DNA of 64,000 nucleotides, taken from Diplonema papillatum (Eukaryota > Euglenozoa > Diplonemea > Diplonemida > Diplonemidae). The notes below the pieces were generated by a model, which saw only the letters and a program-made list of their open reading frames with translations, was not told the DNA's origin and did no database searches. The first letter of the stretch is position 1. Each line of letters opens with the position of its first letter. Made by a program: the position numbers and the translations under genes. This document shows positions 55,716-64,000 of this stretch, in pieces. The stretch lies in NCBI GenBank assembly GCA_030068145.1, contig JAPJBO010000125.1, positions 124,001 to 188,000 of the forward strand, in the 5' to 3' direction.

Positions 55716-56035
55716 ACCGGCGAACGCCGCCTTCGACGGGGCGCGGTCGGTGGCGCCGCAGCCGCGGTAGGGTGGGGCCTCCGGGATCGGCCATTGCTTC
55801 TTTCACCTCTCAGCATTCTCTTTTGTTTCCGACGATCCCGTGGGACGTACAGATTGGTGTCTTTCGACCTTTTGTTTGTTTTTGTGAGGTTCAGCTTCGT
55901 GCGTGTGGTCGGGGATTGGATAGTATCGGGCTAGACTGTAACTCATGCTTGAGCCAGGATGCCCACTCCGCTGTTTTTCCGCTGGGCTCTTGATAGCTGA
56001 TCCGCTCGCATTCACTGTTCATTACGGTGGCGTTG
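55716..56035 (-). pseudogene. tandem duplicate of the 5' end of the repeat-protein gene
   Basis: 55716-55815 repeats GGCGAACGCCGCCTTCGACG...GGGCGCGGTCGG...GGCCTCCGGGATCGG...CATTGCTTCTTTCACCTC from the first exon and leader at 55172-55330, including the ATG (here at 55794) but lacking about 60 coding bases. Its upstream tract (55826-56030) is a diverged copy of 55358-55715. It reads only a few codons of the parent, so it is taken as dead. Confidence 0.6.
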
Positions 56036-56450
56036 CGCGCTGCGAAGTCTTTTTTGTATTTCCGACGACCCCGTGTGGGCGTGCATAATAGTGTCTTTCG
56101 GCCTTTGTTTGTGAGGTTCAGCAGAGTGCGTGTTTGGGGCGATCGGTGGGCTTTCCGGAGAATAACTAATAACTTCTTGCGTATGAAGAGCCGGGGAAAG
56201 GGGTGCTTATTTATCGTATCTCCGAGCTAGGCGTGATCGCATGAATTCGCCGAGGGGTCCACGCTGCCTTGCCAACGGACACTTGGTAGCGCACTCTTCC
56301 ACCAAGAGCCTTGCGCACAGTACATTCATGCGCGCCTCTAGCTTTAAAGAAGACAAGGCAGTATCGCCCCTCGTATGAGTCCTCTCCCCCTGTGCGAATG
56401 TAGTATTGAAAGCAATGGGTCTCAACTCTTCCAGTGCACCTTGACGCAGT
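56036..56450. repeat. third copy of the upstream tract of the repeat-protein gene
   Basis: TTTCCGACGACCCCGTGTGG...TTTGTTTGTGAGGTTCAGCA...GGGCGTGATCGCATGAATT-like...AGTATTGAAAGCAATGGG follows 55358-55715 closely, with small insertions. No ATG copy is attached. Confidence 0.7.
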
Positions 56451-57043
56451 ATTGACAGCATGAGCACAGGAACCGGAAGCCGCGTGACTCTCGGTTGCTC
56501 ATTGTCCAGCGACGTTTTTCATGAACAGCTTCGCTGGACTCGCAATCCGTCCGACGAGTTTCTATGTCTCAACTCAAACGAACATGCAGCGCTGTTGTAC
56601 GGACAAAAAGTCACCACTACTCCGAGAACAGACTTCAAGCAAGATAGCAGCAAGACGTATGAGATACCCGTTCGTACGGGCAAAAGACGTGTAAAATGAA
56701 CTCCCGGAATCGGTGGGAACCCCCCGAAGCAAGAACCAAGCGCAGAAAGCGCTTCGCACAGCGTAGAAACCAGCATGCGCCGTACGCAGCGTGTACTCAC
56801 GAGTCGACGAGTCGTCCGCGTTTTCGTCGATCAAAAGCAGGCCGTGCACGCGCACATCTGCAGCTGGGGCAAGCCCGGGCCAGAAACGGGATCCTGGTCC
56901 AACGGATCTCGCACGGGGTGTGCTCAAGCACACGCATGTGTTCTCTATCACATGGACCGGTGGATTCGTTTCTGTTTACGTTTTGTTTTTTGGATGGACA
57001 CGCATAGGCGTTTGCAAGACGTCATGACATGACGTGGCAAGAA
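56451..57043. other. gene-free stretch
   Basis: No recognisable gene or repeat. Confidence 0.35.
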
Positions 57044-57500
57044 GGCTGGGTGCTTCCGTCACAGCATGTCGGGGCACAGGACGGACGACGTCCTTCTCGG
57101 TGACGACGCTGGTCGAAGAGACAACCAAGTGGCGCTTCAGGATGTGCGGTGATAGGGCAACGTACACAGCAGACGTCGTTTGACGGGGATGCCCACGAAC
57201 GTGGAAGCAGGCGAGGTGCTTCCGACACAGCAGGTCGGGGCACCGGCTCCTTCTCGGTGACGACGCTGATCGAAGAGACAACCAAGTGGCTGGGCAACGT
57301 ACACAGCAGACGTCGTTTGACGGGGATGCCCACGAACGTGGAAGCAGGCGAGGTGCTTCCGTCACAGCAGGTCGGGGCACCGGCTCCTTCTCGGTGACGA
57401 CGCTGATCGAAGAGACAACCAAGTGGCTGGGCAACGTACACAGCAGACGTCGTTAGACGGGGATGCCCACGAACGTGGAAGCAGACGAGGTGCTTCCGCC
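57044..57500. repeat. 137-bp tandem repeat sharing a piece with the ureohydrolase gene
   Basis: GGGGATGCCCACGAACGTGG recurs at 57185, 57322 and 57459, a period of 137 bp; a partial unit precedes them and a diverged one follows (57520-57680). The unit contains GACGGGGATGCC...ACGTGGAAGCAG, the same as 57890-57925 inside the ureohydrolase exon (its GIPVNDA region), and GTGACGACGCTG(A/G)TCGAAGAGAC. Confidence 0.85.
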
Positions 57501-57689
57501 GCAGCATGGCTTCCGCTCGGGTCACAGGAAGGACGACGTCCTCATTACCTACCGGTCAGAGGCTCTTAGCCAAGAAGACCTATTGCGGTTAACGGTACGG
57601 CCCGATGATGACGGTAATCGAAGAGACGACCAAGTGGCGCTCCAGGATGTAAGCAGCGTAGGTGATGGGGCAACCGTTCACATCACGCT

Positions 57690-59245
57690 TCAAGAAGAGC
57701 TCGCCGCACGCAACCGACCGTCCCTGTAGCACATGACGAGATCAGCCAGCAGCTGTCCAACCTCACGGTTTCCCTGGGCAACGCCAGCAGGGTGGCAGGC
57801 CGGCGCAGCCTCAGCCAGGTGCAAGTACGTCACGCCCGCACCCTCGCTGCGCGCCGCGAGCTTCGTGATGATATAGCAGGCGTCATTGACGGGGATGCCG
57901 ACGCACGTGGAAGCAGACGAAGGCGCGTTCGCGATGGCATCCACGTCGAACTCGACGCAAAGCGGCATGTCCGGTGGCACGGCGCCGAGAACCCGCTCCA
58001 CGGCTTTTTCAAGCGACAGCGACCGAGCCTGCCAGACGTCGCGAAAAGACACGAAGCCATGGTCCGGGAGACCGGCGAGAGCCGCGAGCGAGTCTTCGTT
58101 GTTCTTGTTCTCGTGCAGCCCGAGGACTTGGTACGATCCGAGCGCGCCGCGTGCGGACGCGTATCGGAAGCCATTGCCGCTGTGCCTACCTTCGGGTGGT
58201 CGAAAGTCGGCGTGCGGATCGACATTGACGGCGGCGACAGACCTTTTGGACACAGCGGCAGCAGCGGAAAGCAGCGGCAAGCTGTTTGTTTGAGATTGTT
58301 CGAGCTCGAAAGAGTGGGGGCGACGGTAACAAAGTTGACCCACCGATGAACGCTGTTTTCGAAGGTTGTCCCACCTCAAAAAGGCGCTTCGTTTCGTGCG
58401 ATCAACGATTTCGTTTCGGTTGGGAAGTCTGAACATTACCGTTTTGCGCAAGACGCACGGCAGAATATCCAAAATGCGGTAGGCGAAAGTATAAGACAAA
58501 ATCTTCTACCCCTAACCCTCGGTGACCTCATCCCACAAAAGCACTTTCCCTTCGCGCAGGTAGACGTCGGTTACGAAGACGACAGAAGGAACACGTGCTT
58601 TCGGTGCCGGGGAGCCAGCCTGTCGTGTGAGTGAACGTGATCGTTAGCCCAATCTCCTCCCAAACGCACGGCCAGCGTTCTTTTTCTAGGTAACAATTGA
58701 TTGGTATGACGAAAAAGTGCAGTTTGAGGGTTGCAGTACCTGTTGTTGTGCCCGCCGCCGATGACGATCGGTTCCAGCCCTGCGGAGATGATGGCTTTCG
58801 CGACGAATTCGACGCGTTCATCGACTCGCTCGACCAATTGCCGCAAGACGTCGGTTGGCGCGCCTTCTGACTCCCGCTGGATGTCGTCCACGGAGACATG
58901 GCCCAGGAGGAGAAAGTCGGAGCCTTGCGCGTGCCGGTTGCTCTGGAAATTGAGGAATGCGGCCAAAAAGGCGCCCCACCCGCCGTGCGACCCGCCGCGG
59001 CCCAAATTGGCGCGAGGCCCCACGTCTTCGGGGACCCCCAGCAACGCATACTTCGCCCCCTGCTCCTTGCACCCGGCCAGCTTTTCGACCCAGCGATCGG
59101 CGCCGCCTTCCGCCAGCAACCGTACCGCCTGCCCTATCCTCACTTCGCCTTCTCTTTCCGTGACATATCTTTGGGCGTACGCCCTGTCAGCTGCGGTAAG
59201 CCAGTTACCTCCAGCCATGCAGAACAGCCGATGGGTGGCGCGCAT
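57690..59245 (-). CDS. ureohydrolase (arginase superfamily), formiminoglutamase-like
   Basis: Exons 59245-58740 and 58281-57690, joined AACAG|GTACTG...AACAG|C; 365 residues in frame (a second ATG at 59218 could also serve). The superfamily metal ligands are all visible: GGGHNN at the end of exon 1, VNVDPHADFR and EFDVDAIANAP in exon 2. EGRHSGNGFRYA and LGLHENKNN point to the formiminoglutamase-like branch rather than arginase or agmatinase. Such enzymes use two Mn2+ to hydrolyse formimidoyl-glutamate in histidine breakdown or related guanidino substrates. No targeting signal is obvious. The 137-bp satellite begins 190 bases past the stop and contains a fragment of exon 2. Confidence 0.87.
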
Positions 59246-60226
59246 GCAGTCCCCTCCCCTGGCCCTCCCTCTTGATGCCTCCGGAGACTGAAGCGCCTTT
59301 TGAACGAATGTGTGGGCCGCTGCGTTTCAACAGCCTTGGACGATTAGGGGTCGCACCCGAGGAGCTGGGGGTTTGCACCGGCACATTTGTGTGCCACTCA
59401 AACTGCCTTGATCGATGGTGGTCGGCAAGCCAGTCTGAGTCAAATCTAATCGAAGGCAGTCGTTCTTCGGCCCGACAAATCCTTTGCTTCTACAGCTGCA
59501 CAGCCCTATGTTTTTTTCAATACCTGCGCTTTCTCACCCTCAGCAGCTCAATAGCTTGCCCTACACGATGAACCTCCGCATCTTAAGTTACGTGGCCGTT
59601 TGCCAAGCTCTTCCGCCCGGCGATCGGCTGTGACTTGCGCACCGGTTGCGGAATGTTCACGCATTCCCTTACGGCAATCCTGCACGTCCGAGCAAGCTCG
59701 TCAGTGGCAGCTTTGAGGCGAGCAATTACGCCACCTCACCTTCTCTTTCTCACCCTGCCACGCCGTATCGTCGCTGAGTACCTTTCAAAGTTGATAAAGT
59801 AACAGTGCATTTGACAGCACTGTCGGTTGCTGCAAGATATGTTTTAGCAAAGGGGAAACCAGCAGAAAATGGTTTCGTTTTCACTGCTTTGCCCGGGCTG
59901 GAAAGTCGGGGAACAGACAGACGAAGGTAATGCCCTCAAGTGGAATTGAGCACGCCAGCGGGTTCGAAGGGAAATCACGAAGAAAAATGGAAAAATGCGC
60001 CTCGGGGCTGCTCCGTTTTGGCTGCCATTTCAGCGGCAGTGTGTTGGCTTGCGCTCAAAGGCGGAGTGTTTCTTGTGCACATCGTGCCGGTCACGCTTTC
60101 AACAACGGAGGAGCAGTGTATCACCAGGGCCTGGATACGATGACAACGGCGGGACTACTGCCTGTATATTCCACGGTATGAGTCTCACTCGGCGATTGAG
60201 TACCTGGAAACGCTTGGCTGCTGACT
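59246..60226. other. gene-free stretch
   Basis: No gene recognised; holds R9 copy 2. Confidence 0.35.
59643..59743. repeat. interspersed repeat R9, copy 2
   Basis: CGGTTGCGGAATGTTCACGC, CGGCAATCCTGCA and CAGCTTTGAGGCGAGCAATT match 4122-4190, with an insert CGTCCGAGCAAGCTCGTCAG between the second and third parts. Confidence 0.7.
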
Positions 60227-63200
60227 TCACGAGCAAACGTGGAGGCACGTGTCCTTCTCGAACCCGTCGAGAGCCACTCGGGAGGCACAACTCTGCTTGC
60301 AGAGAACGGACACCGTCCGCAGCCGACGCCAGCCGCTGTGCGGACTCAGGTTGGACACTACTCGCCCGTCCATGCTGAAGGAGAGTGTCTGCGAAAACCG
60401 CTGGTGGCTCGACTTGTAGTACACAGCCCAGTCCCCGGCAGCCACTGCGTGGCTGGGCACAAACAACCGAAGTACGCTGTGGCTTAGGTTCTGCGACAGC
60501 AAGTGCTCGCTCATCGACACGCGCAGCGTGTACGCCGACGACGAGACGACGGGGTGCTCAGACACTTTCGATAGCGCCACGCGGTCGCCGTCGAGAAACC
60601 CGACGCAACCTCTCGGCGCACACCCGCTCACGCCGCAGCCGAGCAGATACAGGAAGCTGCTTTCGGCCGCCACGAGGGGGTCCCTGCTGAAGCGGGCGCT
60701 GTCTTCCCTGGTGGCCAAGGGGTACCCGTAGGGGTCGCAGAATATGTTGTCGGGGCCGGGGTACGATAGCAACGGCGGGCCTGCTTCTTCCGTTTCGGTG
60801 GCTGTTTCGGTGATGGATTGAGTCTCGCTTTGCGAGATGGTGTCGGTTCGTGTTAGCGTGGCGGAACGAGATATGGACGCAGTAAGCGAGTTCGTTATCG
60901 TAGAGGACAAGGTCTGCGTAGCAGTGGGCTCTAGAGATATCGTCTTGGTCGGAGTGGGAAGCGTTCGCGAGGATGACACAGTGTGTGAACTGCTGGCTGA
61001 CAACGATGGAGTGGGCGTTGCAGTCAAGGTGCGTGAAGGCGTCGGGGTGGCAGGCGTTTCCGTGTACAAGGTGGCAGTTGGTGTAACAAGTGATAGAGAG
61101 ATCGAGATGCTCGTCGATAGACTGCTCGTCAGACTGAGTGTCTGCGACAGAGATTCCGACGCAGTATGCGTCAAAGATAATGTGTCCGTGTCGGTGATGC
61201 TATGGCTCGCGGTGAGTGACTGCGAATGTGTCAACGACAACGTCGAAGTTTCCGTGCTGGTGGGCATCGTCAAGGAGACCGTTTCTGTAAGGGAGAACGT
61301 AAGTGAGTGGGAACTCGACAAAGTCATCGTCTCGGTCAGCGTCGGAACTGTCAATGAAACCGTGCTAGAAGCTGTCAACGTCAACGAAAACGTGCCGGTT
61401 AAAGACTGCGTTATCGTATGCGAGCTGGTCATGGTAGGCAGGGTAAGAGACAGCGTGAACGAGTCAGTGAGTGTGGGGACTGTAAGAGTAGTGGTTGCAC
61501 TGAGTGAGAAAGTGAGGGTGCCGGACTTGGACAACGTCACGGACCGTGTCTCGGAAGCGGTCTCCGTCGCGGTGGGGAGAGTCAGGGAGACAGATGTCGA
61601 CAAAGTGTCGGAAATCGTCGCGCTTAGCGAATGTGACGCTGTCAGCGACAAACTCTCGGATGCAGTCGCTGTGGGTACGGTCAGGGACTCTGTGTGCGTG
61701 AGGGTGAGGGACGGCGAAAGCGTAGTTGTAGCGCTAATCGACCACGTCTTGGACAGTGTCGTGCTAAGTGATCGCGAAATGCTCCCCGACAGACTTCGCG
61801 TGTTGGTCATCGACTTGCTCACCGTCATCGTGCCCGTCTCTGTGGCAGTCGGGACCGTAAGTGACACGGTTTCGGTTTCCGTTGGAGTCGGAACCGTAAA
61901 CGTGTCCGTGAGAGAAGAAGTATAGGTGGCAGACAAGCTGGACGATGCGGTTAACGACAAGGATCCCGTCGCTGTCTGCGTCGTTGTTGCAGAAAGTGAA
62001 AGGCTGGAAGTTCCCGTCAGCGTCACAGTAGCCGAAGCCGTTGCTGTTGGGAGAGAGAGCGAAATCGTGGATGATTCCGTTGCAGTGGGCACTGTCACGG
62101 ATTCGGAGAGACTGAGCGATAGCGTCGACGTCTTTGACTCACTATGCGTCTGAGTAAGTGATTCGGTCAGTGTACTCGTACCTGTTGGCAGAGTCATCGA
62201 AATCGTGCTTGACTCAGTCTGGGTGGGTACTGTGAGACTTTCCGTCGACGTTAGAGTGGCCGAGCTGGTATCACTCAACGACTCCGTTCGCGACAACGTA
62301 ATGCTGAACGTGGCTGTGGCTGTCGGAACCGTCAAGGAAATCGTGTCCGTTTCTGTGGCGGTGGGAACCGTCAACGAAACGCTGCCCGTCTCGGTTGCGG
62401 TGGGCACCGTAATTGATACAGATGCTGTCTCCGTCAGAGACACAGTGGTACTGCCTGAAAATGTACTGGACTCAGTTGCTGTCGGGACAGTCAGTGAAAG
62501 CGTTGCTGACTCAGTTGCTGTCGGGACAGTCAGTGAAAGCGTTGCTGACTCAGTTGCTGTCGGGACAGTCAGTGAAAGCGTTGCTGACTCAGTTGCTGTC
62601 GGGACAGTCAGTGAAAGCGTTGCTGACTCAGTTGCTGTCGGGACAGTCAGTGAAAGCGTTGCTGACTCAGTTGCTGTCGGGACAGTGAGTGAAAGCGTTG
62701 CTGACTCAGTTGCTGTCGGGACAGTCAGTGAAAGCGTTGCTGACTCAGTTGCTGTCGGGACAGTCAGTGAAAGCGTTGCTGACTCAGTTGCTGTCGGGAC
62801 AGTGAGTGAGAGTGTTCTGGACTCAGTTTCTGTTGGGACGGTGAGCGATTCAGTGTGCGAAAGAGACGCTGTCGCAGTCGCAGAAACAGTACCGGTCGAC
62901 GACTGCGTCGCGGTGGGCACAGTGAAGCTGATAGATGCAGATTCAGTCGAAGTCGGAACTGTTTGAGAAACTGTAGTGGACTCGGTGTATGTGAATGTAT
63001 CCGTAGCAGTCGGAAGCGACAACGAAATCGTGGCGGAATCCGTCAAAGTGGGGACGGTGATCGACTGGGTCCCAGTTGCGGTCATTGTCGGCATCGTAGC
63101 AGAGATAGTTTCACTCTGAGTACCGGTTGGGACGGTCAACGAAACAGAACTCGATTCAGTAAGACTGGCGCTTTCTGTGAGCGTCGGCACAGTGGCCGAA

Positions 63201-64000
63201 ATGCTGTTCGTCAGAGACTTGCTGATGGATTGCGTTTGTGTCGGTAGGCTGAGAGATACGGTTGAAGAGATCGTCGAAGTCGGCAGCGTGGCAGAAACAG
63301 TTTCGCTCTGGGTACTGGTAGGGACTGTCAACGAAACAGAACTCGATTCAGTAAGACTGACACTTTCTGTGAGCGTCGGCACAGTGGCCGAAACGCTGTT
63401 CGTCAGAGACTTGATGATGGATTGCGTTTGCGTCGGTAGGGTGAGAGACACCGTTGAAGAGATTGTCGAAGTCGGCAGCGTGGCAGAAACAGTTTCACTC
63501 TGGGTACTGGTAGGGACTGTCAACGAAACAGAACTCGATTCAGTTAGACTGGCACTTTCTGTGAGCGTCGGCACAGTGGCCGAAACGCTGTTCGTCAGAG
63601 ACTTGCTGATGGATTGCGTTTGTGTCGGTAGGCTGAGGGATGCCGTGGAGGAGATCGTCGAAGTCGGCAGCGTGGCAGAGATAGTTTCACTCTGGGTACC
63701 GGTTGGGACTGTCAATGAAACAGAACTCGATTCAGTAAAACTAGCACTTTCTGTAAGCGTCGGCACAGTGGCCGAAACGCTGACGGATTGCGTTTGTGTC
63801 GGTAGGGTAACAGACACCGTTGAAGAGATCGTCGAAGTCGGCAGCGTGGCGGAAACAGTTTCACTCTGGGTACTGGTTGGGACTGTCAACGAAACAGAAC
63901 TCGATTCAGTAAAACTAGCACTTTCTGTGAGCGTCGGCACAGTGGCCGAAACGCTGTTTGTCAGAGACTTGCTGACGGATTGCGTTTGCGTCGGTAGGGT
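60227..64000 (-). CDS. giant Ser/Thr-rich repeat surface-type protein (3' part, runs off window)
   Basis: The frame is open from the window edge to a stop at 60227, over 1250 residues; the N-terminus lies beyond 64000. About 1030 residues are built of Ser/Thr units of the form SLTVPTATES and SxTxTES. A 13-residue, 39-bp unit (TVPTATESATLSL) is repeated nine times almost exactly at 62460-62815, and a unit of about 64 residues recurs at 63090-64000. The last about 190 residues differ: Cys-bearing (CDPYGYPL, CGVSGCAPRGC), mixed and probably folded. No transmembrane end is seen. The style fits a mucin-like, heavily O-glycosylated wall or secreted protein, but no family is recognised. Confidence 0.75.
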   Translation of the reverse strand, partial: TLPTQTQSVSKSLTNSVSATVPTLTESASFTESSSVSLTVPTSTQSETVSATLPTSTISSTVSVTLPTQTQSVSVSATVPTLTESASFTESSSVSLTVPTGTQSETISATLPTSTISSTASLSLPTQTQSISKSLTNSVSATVPTLTESASLTESSSVSLTVPTSTQSETVSATLPTSTISSTVSLTLPTQTQSIIKSLTNSVSATVPTLTESVSLTESSSVSLTVPTSTQSETVSATLPTSTISSTVSLSLPTQTQSISKSLTNSISATVPTLTESASLTESSSVSLTVPTGTQSETISATMPTMTATGTQSITVPTLTDSATISLSLPTATDTFTYTESTTVSQTVPTSTESASISFTVPTATQSSTGTVSATATASLSHTESLTVPTETESRTLSLTVPTATESATLSLTVPTATESATLSLTVPTATESATLSLTVPTATESATLSLTVPTATESATLSLTVPTATESATLSLTVPTATESATLSLTVPTATESATLSLTVPTATESSTFSGSTTVSLTETASVSITVPTATETGSVSLTVPTATETDTISLTVPTATATFSITLSRTESLSDTSSATLTSTESLTVPTQTESSTISMTLPTGTSTLTESLTQTHSESKTSTLSLSLSESVTVPTATESSTISLSLPTATASATVTLTGTSSLSLSATTTQTATGSLSLTASSSLSATYTSSLTDTFTVPTPTETETVSLTVPTATETGTMTVSKSMTNTRSLSGSISRSLSTTLSKTWSISATTTLSPSLTLTHTESLTVPTATASESLSLTASHSLSATISDTLSTSVSLTLPTATETASETRSVTLSKSGTLTFSLSATTTLTVPTLTDSFTLSLTLPTMTSSHTITQSLTGTFSLTLTASSTVSLTVPTLTETMTLSSSHSLTFSLTETVSLTMPTSTETSTLSLTHSQSLTASHSITDTDTLSLTHTASESLSQTLSLTSSLSTSISISLSLVTPTATLYTETPATPTPSRTLTATPTPSLSASSSHTVSSSRTLPTPTKTISLEPTATQTLSSTITNSLTASISRSATLTRTDTISQSETQSITETATETEEAGPPLLSYPGPDNIFCDPYGYPLATREDSARFSRDPLVAAESSFLYLLGCGVSGCAPRGCVGFLDGDRVALSKVSEHPVVSSSAYTLRVSMSEHLLSQNLSHSVLRLFVPSHAVAAGDWAVYYKSSHQRFSQTLSFSMDGRVVSNLSPHSGWRRLRTVSVLCKQSCASRVALDGFEKDTCLHVCS
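62460..62815 (-). repeat. 39-bp in-frame tandem repeat in the Ser/Thr protein
   Basis: The unit reads on the plus strand GACTCAGTTGCTGTCGGGAC followed by AGTCAGTGAAAGCGTTGCT. Nine units differ only at a few bases (CAGTCAGTG or CAGTGAGTG), showing recent homogenisation. Confidence 0.93.

Noticed and set aside
60837..61925. Long plus-strand open frame rich in Val, Ser, Asp and Glu
   Set aside because: It is the complement of the Ser/Thr repeat gene; the repeat lacks stops on that strand too. Its own repeats simply mirror the real frame.

Overview
The window is nuclear DNA of a eukaryote, most likely a free-living or symbiotic protist with a repeat-rich genome. The evidence is protein genes broken by GT...AG introns, eukaryote-only families (copine, eIF4E, SLC44, ADCK1-type kinase, piggyBac), long gene-poor stretches and many interspersed repeat families. 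Nothing bacterial (operons, Shine-Dalgarno sites) is seen. My guess at the lineage is an alveolate or stramenopile of the chromerid kind, but this rests on general style only and is weak. Every recognisable host gene lies on the minus strand; the only clear plus-strand gene is a transposase. || Layout. 0-4.5 kb: no gene; two SINE-like units with the same tail, an A-tract minisatellite and short repeats. 4.5-10.8 kb: a three-exon copine gene with a PDZ domain added at its C-terminal side; its second intron carries a complete 3.2-kb piggyBac element (TTAA target duplication, 15-bp inverted ends, transposase with all three catalytic Asp) sitting four bases from the 3' splice site. 11-19.5 kb: gene-poor, with a 1.27-kb array of a 23-bp satellite and several repeat copies. 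19.6-20.8 kb: a B-box zinc-finger protein. 21.4-23.9 kb: an eIF4E-like gene whose intron holds two copies of a composite repeat facing each other. 25.6-28.4 kb: ADCK1-type ABC1 kinase. 29.7-31.4 kb: a secreted PA-domain segment followed by ankyrin exons. 33.5-39.9 kb: a multi-exon SLC44 choline-transporter-like gene whose introns are packed with short inverted-repeat elements. 43.1-44.7 kb: a hormone-sensitive-lipase-type hydrolase in two exons, next to a 1.8-kb minisatellite. 47.7-48.7 kb: a secreted GH43-like glycosidase. 49.5-55.3 kb: one or two very repetitive low-complexity ORFs, probably one gene split by a single-base slip in a C run, with tandem copies of its own 5' end upstream. 57.7-59.2 kb: a two-exon formiminoglutamase-like ureohydrolase with a 137-bp satellite beside it. 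60.2-64.0 kb: the 3' part of a huge Ser/Thr-repeat surface-type protein that runs off the window. || The genes do not form a pathway; they are unrelated housekeeping and surface functions. What ties the window together is mobile and tandem DNA: at least nine interspersed families recur here, many inside introns or against splice sites. Splice sites given were read by eye; for copine, transposase, hydrolase and ureohydrolase the joined exons sum to a whole number of codons, which supports them.
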